From positions 682,001 through 746,000 of the forward strand of contig NZ_JADLRJ010000001.1 of the NCBI RefSeq assembly GCF_015477355.1: 64,000 nt of DNA. Direction: 5' to 3'. Both the position numbers and the translations under genes were made by a program. Shown here piece after piece: positions 37,069 through 44,531 of the stretch (position 1 is the stretch's first letter; each line of letters begins with the position of its first letter). Under the pieces are notes generated by a model. That model ran no database searches, was not told the DNA's origin, and saw only the letters and a program-made list of their open reading frames with translations. The stretch is from Nocardia blacklockiae. GTDB taxonomy: Bacteria; Actinomycetota; Actinomycetes; Mycobacteriales; Mycobacteriaceae.

Positions 37069-38383
37069 GCAGCCCGAGCGGGTCGAGGGACCGCTTGATC
37101 GCCGCCATCACGTCCACCGCCGCGTCGTGCTCCGCGCGCAGGTACTCCTTCTTGGCCAGCCCGATGCCGTGCTCGCCGCTCGCCGTGCCGCCGACGGCGA
37201 GGGCATGCCGCACGACCTGATCCGAGAAACGCTGTGCCGCGGCGTAACTCGCGTCGGTGTAGGGCGCGACCGCGTGCACGTTGCCGTCGCCGATGTGCCC
37301 GGCCACACTCACGTCCAAGCCGAGTTCGGCGCCGAGCCGGGTGGCGGCGGCGACCGCTCCGGCGATGCGGGAGAACGGCACGGCGGTGTCGGTCACCAGG
37401 AACCGATGCCCGGGATGGCGCGCCTTCAGCGCGAAGAACAGCACATGCCGGTCCTCCCACAGCGCGTGCCGCTCGGTGTGGGTCCCGGCCCGGGCGAGGT
37501 CGAGCGCGCCGTACGTGCGGGAGACGCGCTGGATCTCGCCCTCGACGGAGTCGGCGGCCGCGGCCGAGGCGGCCTCCACATCGACGAAGAGCGCGGGCGA
37601 CTCGGGATAGCTCGTCCCGCGAAAGGCGTTGACCGCCGCCATGCTTCGCGAGTCGACGAGTTCGAGCCGGCTGACCGGCAGGGCCAGCCCGAGCAGGTCC
37701 ACGGCGGCGTCGACCGCGTCCTCGACGGCCGGGAACGAGATCCGCAGCGCGCGTACGAATTCGGGGATCGGGTGCAGGCGCACGGTGAGTTCGGTGACGA
37801 TGCCCAGCGTGCCCGCGGACCCGATCAGCAGGTCCTTGAGCGCGTAGCCGCTCGCGGTCTTGCGCACCGCCCGGCCCAGCCGCGCCGCGGTGCCGTCGGC
37901 GAAGACCGCCTGCAGGGCAAGCACATTCGCGCGCATGCCGCCGTATCGGACGCCGGTGGTGCCGCTGGCGTTGGTGGCGGCCATGCCGCCGAGCGAGGCG
38001 TCCGCGCCGGGGTCCACGGTGAATTGCAGCCCGTGAGCGGCGGCGGCCGCGTTGAGTCGGGTCCGCGTGACGCCGGGCTGGACGGTCGCGGTGAAATCGC
38101 TCGGGGAGAGGTCCAGGATCACATCGGCTCTCGACAGGTCCAGCACCAGTTCGTCGCCGCGGGCGAGCAGATGCCCCTCCAGGCTGGTGCCCGCGCCGCG
38201 GGCGATGAGCGGCGTGCGGGTCCGCCGCGCCCAGTGGGTCATGGCCAGGACGTCGTCGAGACCGGCCGCGTAGGCGATGCCGCGCGGGCGGCGGCCGGGG
38301 CGGCCGGTCTCGTCGGCGGTGCACTGCTCGAGCACCCCGGGGCGGGTGTCGATCTCGAGCGGCGGGCGGTCGACGGTCGTCAC
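37040..38383 (-). CDS. FAD-linked oxidase, D-lactate dehydrogenase (GlcD-like) type
   Basis: A 447-residue flavoprotein with an N-terminal PCMH FAD-binding domain (RGAGTSLEGHLLARG; GADASLGGMAATNASGTTGVRYG) and a C-terminal FAD-oxidase domain ending GHIGDGNVHAV and SGEHGIGLAKKEY. Relatives oxidise D-2-hydroxy acids such as D-lactate or D-2-hydroxyglutarate to 2-oxo acids. It is the last gene of the five-gene operon; its GTG overlaps the methyltransferase stop (GTGA). The open frame extends much further upstream, but only as an artefact of high GC. Substrate unknown. Confidence 0.9.
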   Translation of the reverse strand: MTTVDRPPLEIDTRPGVLEQCTADETGRPGRRPRGIAYAAGLDDVLAMTHWARRTRTPLIARGAGTSLEGHLLARGDELVLDLSRADVILDLSPSDFTATVQPGVTRTRLNAAAAAHGLQFTVDPGADASLGGMAATNASGTTGVRYGGMRANVLALQAVFADGTAARLGRAVRKTASGYALKDLLIGSAGTLGIVTELTVRLHPIPEFVRALRISFPAVEDAVDAAVDLLGLALPVSRLELVDSRSMAAVNAFRGTSYPESPALFVDVEAASAAAADSVEGEIQRVSRTYGALDLARAGTHTERHALWEDRHVLFFALKARHPGHRFLVTDTAVPFSRIAGAVAAATRLGAELGLDVSVAGHIGDGNVHAVAPYTDASYAAAQRFSDQVVRHALAVGGTASGEHGIGLAKKEYLRAEHDAAVDVMAAIKRSLDPLGLLNPGKILDA

Positions 38384-39384
38384 CCGCGTTCCAGAATCGT
38401 GGTGACCAGCATGGTGTGGTCCTCCATGCGCCGGGTCACCGTCCAGCCGAGGGCGGCGAACGCGTCCTCGTACTCCTGCCGCGTCCACAAGCGCACGCCC
38501 GTGATGGCGTGGTAGATCTCGTAGGTCGGGGAGAACCAGGGCTGCTGCGTCCACTGCGGCGCCTCCAGCAGGTAGCCGTCGCCGATCACGAGCCGCCGCA
38601 CGTTGGGGAACCAGTCCATCCACCCGCGCAGCACCGTGGCGATGCCCGCCCCGTCGCTGGCCAGCTGGTGGAGCAGGAAGAACGACATCGCGGTGGTGAC
38701 GGAGTCGCGGTCCACGGCGTCGAGCCAGGCGGGCGGGCGCGGTCCGGGCTGCACCGAACCGGCCAGGAGTTCGACCCGGTCGTCGAGCCCGAGCCGCGCG
38801 AATTCGGCGGCGGCCGTGTCGATTACGCCCGCCTCGATATCGACGCCGACGAACCGTTCGCGCGCGGCCAGACCCGTCAGGGCCCGGATGCGGCCGGCGT
38901 CGGCGCAGCCGAGGTCGATGGTGCACCCGGGCGCGCCGGCGTCGATGGCGCGGCCGATGGTCTCGAAGATCTCCGGCCGGCGGCGGCCGATGTCGGTGCA
39001 GCCGCGCGCCACCTCGCCGGGTGCGGTGGCGGCGGGGATGTAGGCGCGGTGCGGACTGTCCGACAGCTGCCGGAAGGTCGGCTCCCACCCGCGCACCGCG
39101 ACCCGGACGAAGCCGCGGTTCTTGCCGACGTCGTGTCCGGTGTGGGTGAGCTGGTAGCGGCGTCCGCGCCGGTGCAGGAACCCGGCGCGGATCAGCCCGT
39201 CGGCGACGGTCTGCTGGATGCCGGTGGTCGGCGCGATGGTCTCGCCGGCGAGAAGTGTTGCCCACCAGCCCCAGTCGTCGGCGGCGACGATGAGCTGGCC
39301 GGCGGTCTGGCCCTCGATGACGTCCCGGATGGTGAAGTCACCGACGGCGGAGTGCGAGGCTACGAGCGGTGTCACTGCGGTCAT
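38380..39384 (-). CDS. SAM-dependent methyltransferase, possible 2-oxo-acid C-methyltransferase
   Basis: A 334-residue methyltransferase with an N-terminal winged-helix-like dimerisation domain (about 15-100) and a class I SAM domain: motif I CTIDLGCADAGRIRAL, then FVGVDIEAGVIDTA, and late MSFFLLHQLASDGAG and WFPNVRRLVIGD. The layout resembles the small family of 2-oxo-acid C-methyltransferases I recall (MrsA, MppJ, SgvM), which is an inference from architecture. In the operon it sits between RidA and the FAD oxidase. The ATG at 39384 follows AGGAAG and overlaps the RidA stop (ATGA). Confidence 0.8.
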   Translation of the reverse strand: MTAVTPLVASHSAVGDFTIRDVIEGQTAGQLIVAADDWGWWATLLAGETIAPTTGIQQTVADGLIRAGFLHRRGRRYQLTHTGHDVGKNRGFVRVAVRGWEPTFRQLSDSPHRAYIPAATAPGEVARGCTDIGRRRPEIFETIGRAIDAGAPGCTIDLGCADAGRIRALTGLAARERFVGVDIEAGVIDTAAAEFARLGLDDRVELLAGSVQPGPRPPAWLDAVDRDSVTTAMSFFLLHQLASDGAGIATVLRGWMDWFPNVRRLVIGDGYLLEAPQWTQQPWFSPTYEIYHAITGVRLWTRQEYEDAFAALGWTVTRRMEDHTMLVTTILERG

Positions 39385-39761
39385 GATCGATCTTCCTGGT
39401 GCGCGGCGACGGCGATCGCCTGGATTTCGATGAGCAGCCCGTCGAGGGGCAGGGTGGAGACGAGGGTGGTCCGCGCCGGTGCGGCCGTGGCGAAATACTC
39501 GGAGAAGGCGGTGTTCCACGCCGGGAACCACCGCCGATCGGACAGGTGGCACTCGACTTTGAGCACGTGTGCGCGGGTGCTGCCCGCGGCGGCCAGGGCG
39601 CTGTCGAGCTGCCGGAACACCTCGGCGGCCTGCTCCTCGAACGAGGTCGCCGAGACGGTCGTGGTGGCGGGGTCGACCGCGGCCAGGCCGGAGGTGAACA
39701 GCAGCCCGGAAGCGCTGCGCGCCAAGGGGAAAGGCCGCGTGCCGCCGCCGTACGCGCTCAC
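39381..39761 (-). CDS. RidA-family protein (enamine/imine deaminase)
   Basis: A 126-residue YjgF/YER057c/UK114-fold trimer subunit. Known RidA proteins hydrolyse reactive enamines and imines, for example 2-aminoacrylate, to 2-oxo acids. The fold is clear (LFTSGLAAVDP, VFRQLDSALAAAGS, VLKVECHLSDRRWFPAWN, ARTTLVSTLPLDGLLIEIQAIA); the Arg of ARTT at about residue 101 is the usual ligand-carboxylate contact. It probably removes imines formed by an oxidase of the same operon. The GTG at 39761 and the 3' end both overlap neighbours by 4 nt. Confidence 0.88.
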   Translation of the reverse strand: MSAYGGGTRPFPLARSASGLLFTSGLAAVDPATTTVSATSFEEQAAEVFRQLDSALAAAGSTRAHVLKVECHLSDRRWFPAWNTAFSEYFATAAPARTTLVSTLPLDGLLIEIQAIAVAAHQEDRS

Positions 39762-40855
39762 GGCTCGGCCCGCCCGATCCGGTGGCGGTCGATGTCGGCG
39801 ATCGTCCGCGCGCCCGCCAGGATCATCAGCGTCCGCAGTTCCTCGGTGAGCAGCTCGAGCACTCGCGCCACCCCGGGCGCGCCGCCCGCCGCCAGCCCGT
39901 AGATCGCCGAGCGGCCGATGATCACGGCATCGGCGCCCAGGGCGAGCGCGAGGAAGATGTCGCTGCCGGTGCGGACGCCGCTGTCGAACAGGATCGGCAG
40001 CGCCGGGCCGACCGCGGCGCGCACGCCGGGGAGCATGGCCAGACTGGCCGGCGCCGGATCCACCTGGCGGCCACCGTGATTGGACACCACGATCGCCGCC
40101 GCCCCGAGCGCGGCGGCGCGCACGGCCGCCTCCGGGGTGAGGATGCCCTTGGCGATCCACGGCAGGCCGAAGCCGGTGGCGGCATCGGCCAGCCGGCTCC
40201 AATCCCACACGGTCCCACCGTGTCTGAGCAACTGGCCGAACACCTCCGCGACCCCGGGCGCGCCGTTCTCGCCGGTGAGGTTGCCCGCGAAGTACCGCAG
40301 GTCGGGGTCGAAGCGATTGCCCATATTGCGGGTGCGGAAGCCGCCGACCGGGCAGTCCACGGTGACGCACAGCGCCTCGAACCCGGCCCGCCGCACGCGC
40401 TCGGCCACGGCCGCGGCGTGCGCGAAGGGATGCAGTTGCGCGATGCGGGCCGCGGCGGGACCCGCATCGCGCACCTGCTCGTAGGAGAAGCTGCCGGCCT
40501 CCGGCACGATCGACAGCGCTCCGTGTTGCTGAGCGGCCCGGGCGACCGCGAGGTGCCCGTCGGGGTGGAACATGGCGTCGCCGCCGAACGGGGCGGTGAG
40601 CACGGGAGTTTCGAGGGGCAGGCCGAGAATCTCGGTGCGGGTGGACGGGTCGCCGACCCCGCTCATCGGCTCCGGCAGGATGCGCCAGCGATCGAACGCC
40701 TCCCGGTTGGCGCGCAGCGTGGTCTCCCGGCCCGCGCCGCCCTCCACGAAGTCCCAGACGTCGGCGGGCAGGGCCGCCGCGGCGGCGCGGTGGATCTCCT
40801 CGTGCGTGCCGAAGGCGACCCGGGTGGGGTAGAAGCTGTCGAGCTGGGCGGTCAT
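39758..40855 (-). CDS. FMN-dependent alpha-hydroxy-acid oxidase
   Basis: A 365-residue TIM-barrel flavoenzyme of the L-lactate/glycolate oxidase family, which oxidises L-2-hydroxy acids (or, in some members, amino-type substrates) to 2-oxo acids. Lys236, His260 and Arg263 (SNHGGRQ), Asp167 (TVDCP) and the phosphate-binding DSGVRTGSDI are intact. Two usual tyrosines are changed: Phe36 in WDFVEGGAG (common in hydroxymandelate-oxidase relatives) and His142 in AQLHPF, where relatives have QLY. Substrate specificity is therefore probably unusual. The ATG at 40855 overlaps the permease stop (ATGA). Confidence 0.9.
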   Translation of the reverse strand: MTAQLDSFYPTRVAFGTHEEIHRAAAAALPADVWDFVEGGAGRETTLRANREAFDRWRILPEPMSGVGDPSTRTEILGLPLETPVLTAPFGGDAMFHPDGHLAVARAAQQHGALSIVPEAGSFSYEQVRDAGPAAARIAQLHPFAHAAAVAERVRRAGFEALCVTVDCPVGGFRTRNMGNRFDPDLRYFAGNLTGENGAPGVAEVFGQLLRHGGTVWDWSRLADAATGFGLPWIAKGILTPEAAVRAAALGAAAIVVSNHGGRQVDPAPASLAMLPGVRAAVGPALPILFDSGVRTGSDIFLALALGADAVIIGRSAIYGLAAGGAPGVARVLELLTEELRTLMILAGARTIADIDRHRIGRAEP

Positions 40856-42300
40856 GCGGCGCCTCCGGTGACGACGGTGCGGCGGCCGGCCACCGAGTGG
40901 CGGCGTCCGTAGGTGAGGTAGAGCGTGGCCCCGGCAGCCGTCCAGACCAGGAAGCGCAGCCAGGTGAGCGCCTCGAAAGTGGTTGCCAGCCACACGCATC
41001 CGGCGACGGCGGCGATCGGGACCACGGGCATGAGCGGCACCCGGAACGGCCGCGGCCGGTCCGGATCGGTCCGGCGCAGCAGCGCCACGCCCAGTGCCAC
41101 GACGACGAAGGCGAACAGCGCCCCGATATTGACCAGCTCGGCCACGGTGTCGATCGGCAGCAGGCCCGCCACGACCGCGACCACCGCGCCCAGCACCAAG
41201 CTCAGCCGCACCGGCACGTGCCGGGCGCCGGTGTGCGACAGCGCCTTCGGCACCAGGCCGTCGCGGCTCATGGCGAACACGAGGCGGGTCTGGCCGTAGA
41301 ACAGCATGAGCAGGCCCTTGGTGAGCGCGACCACCGAGGCCACCAGGATGACCTTGCCGATCCAGCCGGCCCCGATCGCCGCCAGCGCGGTCGCCACCGG
41401 CGCGGCGTTGTCGAGCGTGGAATACGGTGCTACGCCGATCAATACGGCGCTGACGGCCACATACAGCACCGTGGCGATCACCACCGAGCCGATGATGCCC
41501 CACGGCAGATCGCGGCGCGGGTCGCGCGTTTCCTCGGCGGAGGTGGCGACGATGTCGAAACCGAGATACGCGAAGAACGCGAGCGCCGCGCCGGCCGCGA
41601 TGCCGTGCACGCCGAATGGCGCGAACGGCGTCCAATTCTCGGAATTAACATGCGGCGACCCCACGGCGACCACGAGGACCAGCACCCCGATCGTCAGCGC
41701 CACGAGTGTTTTCACCACCGCGGCGGCCACTTTCACCTCGAATACCAGGACGGCCACGAGCGCCGCGACGATGAGAACGGCGGGCAGGTTGACGACGCCG
41801 CCCTGCCCGGGCCCCGCCGTGATCGCCGTCGGCAGCGTGATGCCGAACAGAGAATCCAATGCGGCGGCGAACAATCCCGACCAGCCGATGGCCACCGCCG
41901 CCGCCGCGACCGCGTATTCGAGCAGTAGATTCCAGCCGACCAGAAATGCCGGGACCTCACCCATGGTGGAATAGGTGTAGGTATAAGCACTGCCGGACGC
42001 CGGTGTCATGGCGGCCAATTCGCTGTAGCACAGCGCCACCAGCACGCAGATGGCCCCGGCCAGCACGAACGACAGCATGATCGCGGGACCGGCCTTGGTG
42101 GCGGCCGCGACGCCGGTGGTCACGAAGATGCCCGCGCCGACGATCGCGCCGACGCCCATCGCGATCAGGTCGACGCGGCCGAGGCTGCGGACAAGGGCGC
42201 CGTCCGCGGACGCGGGGAATTCGGTATCGCGCAAGCGGAACGCGGCGGTCCGGCGCAGCGCGGAACCGGTCCTGGTGGGTGCTGCCATGGTGGAATCCAT
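40852..42300 (-). CDS. APC-family amino-acid permease, first gene of the operon
   Basis: A 482-residue transporter with about twelve hydrophobic segments and the family features: IAMGVGAIVGAGIFVTTG in helix 1, PASGSAYTYTYSTMGE and the helix 6 region FFAYLGFDIVATSAEETRDPRRDLP. It resembles the YfnA/cationic amino acid transporter branch. It opens the operon, so it probably imports the substrate of the downstream oxidases. ATG 42300 is used; ATG 42288 is possible, and neither has a strong ribosome-binding site. The AT-rich 350 nt upstream must hold the promoter. Confidence 0.88.
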   Translation of the reverse strand: MDSTMAAPTRTGSALRRTAAFRLRDTEFPASADGALVRSLGRVDLIAMGVGAIVGAGIFVTTGVAAATKAGPAIMLSFVLAGAICVLVALCYSELAAMTPASGSAYTYTYSTMGEVPAFLVGWNLLLEYAVAAAAVAIGWSGLFAAALDSLFGITLPTAITAGPGQGGVVNLPAVLIVAALVAVLVFEVKVAAAVVKTLVALTIGVLVLVVAVGSPHVNSENWTPFAPFGVHGIAAGAALAFFAYLGFDIVATSAEETRDPRRDLPWGIIGSVVIATVLYVAVSAVLIGVAPYSTLDNAAPVATALAAIGAGWIGKVILVASVVALTKGLLMLFYGQTRLVFAMSRDGLVPKALSHTGARHVPVRLSLVLGAVVAVVAGLLPIDTVAELVNIGALFAFVVVALGVALLRRTDPDRPRPFRVPLMPVVPIAAVAGCVWLATTFEALTWLRFLVWTAAGATLYLTYGRRHSVAGRRTVVTGGAA

Positions 42301-42652
42301 TCGCTGGGAATGTATTTCGAGTGATATGTATCGAGTTAAGCAGCCGTATTTTGTGTGCGGGTGAACTCGTGTAACGAAACCGTTTCCCGCAAGTCGTGAA
42401 AGATATTGCGGAACAGCAATATACGCGCAGGGAAATGCGGCCCGAGTGCCTGCTCGGGCTGGTTCGGCAACAGCTATGGGAATTGTCGGCGAATGTGCTG
42501 CCGCGAACGCGGCCGGGTGTCCTCGCCTTCTCGATATCGTTCCGGACCGTTGATTCGGACGAAATTGTGCCTGGCGCCCGCCGAATTGTTTTCGACACGG
42601 GCGCTCGGATTATGCGGAACCCGCCGGGCGGAAGACCCGGCCGAGTCGTCGC
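42301..42652. other. Intergenic stretch with lower GC, no gene supported
   Basis: About 350 nt between the divergent-free starts of the permease and the 3' end of the MFS gene. It is clearly less GC-rich than the rest. Open frames across it (for example from 42396) look random, with no recognisable motif or ribosome-binding site. It must contain the permease promoter; TTACAC with AAATAC 17 bp later on the minus strand is one weak option. Confidence 0.6.
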
Positions 42653-43849
42653 CTATTGCGGACGTGTGACGAAAGCCGCTGCGGCCGTCGCCGTCTCGCG
42701 CGCCTCCGTGGGGCCCGCGGCGCGCGCCGTTGCGCGCCGGCGGACGAGCGCGGTGGCGGCCGCGACCGCCACCAGGACCGCGGCGGCCGCGAGCACGGCG
42801 TCGCGCATCGACCCGAGCGTCGCCACGGCGCCGAACCCGACCGTCGCCACCGCGGCGCACAGGTAGGCGACCGTGGCGTAACGCGACGCGGCCCTCGCAT
42901 GCCCGTCGGGCGGCGTGGCCGCGCTGACGATGCGCAACCCGCTGCGATAGGCGAGGCCCTGGCCGCACCCCGCGACCACCCCGCCGCACAGCAGCAGCGC
43001 CAGGTACGGCAACCAGGACACGGCGGCGGCCAGCGCGACACCGGCGACGATGATCACCTGCGCCGTCACCGGTTCCGCGACGAGCGCGTTCGGCGCCAGC
43101 ACGCGCTGCGCCACCCACGCGCTCACCAGGTACAGCGTCACCGGCAACGCCAGCACCGCCAGGTTCGCCGTGCCGAGCAGCTCGGCGCCGTAGCTGGGCA
43201 GCAGCGCGACCACCAGCCCGGCCGACACCCACGCCGCGACGCCCGCGAGGTATCCGGCGAGCGGCGACTCCGAGCCCGGGGTCGGCGCCCGCCCGGCCGT
43301 CCCCGGCTCGGAGCGGGCCGGGGCGGCCCGGTCGGCCAGCACGGCCGCCGCGACGACGGTCAACGAGATCGCGTGCAGGACATAGACGGTCACGCCGGGC
43401 GCGGGCAGATACTGGGCGACGGCCGCGGCCGCGACGGTGCCGAGCGCGGACCCGAACACGGTGGCGCTGGCCATCGCGGTGCGGCCCCCTTCGCCGCGCC
43501 GCTCCAGGATCAGCCCCGCCAGCGAGCCCGTCACCAGCCCCACCGACAGCCCGGCGCAGACCCGCGCCAGGCAGGCCGGCCACGCCGAATGCGCCAGGGC
43601 CATCGCCACATCCGCGCCGACGCCGAACAGCGCGCCGACGCCGATCCGCCACCACCATCCGGCGCGGGACGGCGGCGTGCCGAGCGCCGACAGCGTCGGC
43701 GTCAGCGCGAACAGGTAGGCCGCGAAGATCACGGTGACGAGCAACGGCGCCAGCGCCCAGGCGTGCCGGTAGTACGGCATCATCCCGGTCGCGAGATTGG
43801 GTTGCGCCATGATCAGCACAAACAGCGCACCCGGAGCGACTGCCCGCAT
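42653..43849 (-). CDS. MFS transporter, probable exporter
   Basis: A 398-residue major-facilitator protein with about twelve hydrophobic helices and a central cytoplasmic loop (about 170-195). Helix 4-5 carries AGLSVGLVTGSLAGL, like exporters of the YbjJ/AraJ-type group; substrate unknown. It is divergent from a TetR repressor gene, with two near-identical dyads between them, so it is probably induced when its substrate binds the repressor. A GGGGG stretch precedes the ATG. Confidence 0.85.
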   Translation of the reverse strand: MRAVAPGALFVLIMAQPNLATGMMPYYRHAWALAPLLVTVIFAAYLFALTPTLSALGTPPSRAGWWWRIGVGALFGVGADVAMALAHSAWPACLARVCAGLSVGLVTGSLAGLILERRGEGGRTAMASATVFGSALGTVAAAAVAQYLPAPGVTVYVLHAISLTVVAAAVLADRAAPARSEPGTAGRAPTPGSESPLAGYLAGVAAWVSAGLVVALLPSYGAELLGTANLAVLALPVTLYLVSAWVAQRVLAPNALVAEPVTAQVIIVAGVALAAAVSWLPYLALLLCGGVVAGCGQGLAYRSGLRIVSAATPPDGHARAASRYATVAYLCAAVATVGFGAVATLGSMRDAVLAAAAVLVAVAAATALVRRRATARAAGPTEARETATAAAAFVTRPQ

Positions 43850-43863
43850 CGCACCCCCTAAGT

Positions 43864-43909
43864 GAGGAGATCTTCTCGACTAAGAATAGACAACTGAGAA
43901 GAACTTCTC
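43864..43909. promoter_or_regulatory. Two TetR-type operators between MFS and TetR genes
   Basis: GAGGAGATCTTCTC (43864-43877; one arm mismatch) and GAGAAGAACTTCTC (43896-43909; perfect 6-bp arms) are 32 bp apart centre to centre. They lie between the divergent starts, so one repressor could control both directions. Confidence 0.6.
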
Positions 43910-43943
43910 TACTCGAGCGGTGGTGCAGGATGGTGAGGTGCCA

Positions 43944-44525
43944 GTGAACACCCGCAGCGACGCTCAGCGCAGTCGCCTGCTGCTGATCGATGCGGTCCAG
44001 AACCTGCTGCGATCCGGTCGCGTCGGTTTCTCGATTCCGGAGCTGGCCGCGGCGGCCGGGGTGGGGGTGGCGACGGCGTACCGGCACTTCCCGACGCCGC
44101 ACGACGCCATGCAGGCCTTCCACCATCGGGCCATCGAACAGCTGATCGCCGCGCTGGCCGCGGTCGACCCCGGCCTGGAGCCGGTGCGGCGGTTCCACCG
44201 CTGCTGCGCCACCTGGGTCGAGCAGGCGACGCAGTGGGGCCCGGCCGTGCGATATGTGCGCAGCAGCAAGGGATTCGTCGAACGCCTCGCCGACGGCGAC
44301 GACTCCATCACCGCGCTGTACGACCACCTCGCCGACGTGCTCGACGCCCTGGCCCGCGCGGGTAACACCACCGAACACGACCTTACCTACGCGGTCCTGT
44401 TGTGGATCACCATCTTCGACGAACGCGTCGTCTACGACCTCACCGAACACCGGCACTGGTCCGCGGCCGAGGTCACCGACCACCTCACCCGCGCGGTCGC
44501 GGGGGCGCTGGGCATCGCGGTGTGA
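43944..44525 (+). CDS. TetR-family repressor of the adjacent MFS gene
   Basis: A 193-residue repressor: N-terminal HTH (LIDAVQNLLRSGRVGFSIPELAAAAGVGVATAYRHFPTPHDAM) and a helical ligand domain. Three in-frame GTG starts exist (43920, 43938, 43944); the last is preferred because GGTGAGG lies 5 nt upstream. Divergent gene order and paired dyads in the gap indicate control of the MFS gene and of itself. It converges on the end of jetC with a 6-nt gap. Confidence 0.87.
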   Translation: MNTRSDAQRSRLLLIDAVQNLLRSGRVGFSIPELAAAAGVGVATAYRHFPTPHDAMQAFHHRAIEQLIAALAAVDPGLEPVRRFHRCCATWVEQATQWGPAVRYVRSSKGFVERLADGDDSITALYDHLADVLDALARAGNTTEHDLTYAVLLWITIFDERVVYDLTEHRHWSAAEVTDHLTRAVAGALGIAV

Positions 44526-44531
44526 GCGCGG

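Noticed and set aside
37040-39265. Possible fusion of the FAD-linked oxidase with a long N-terminal domain
   Set aside because: The upstream part is a shadow of the methyltransferase gene; homology to the family starts at the GTG at 38383, which overlaps the previous stop.
42396-42866. Small gene in the AT-rich gap before the permease
   Set aside because: No ribosome-binding site, no domain, and it runs antisense into the MFS gene.
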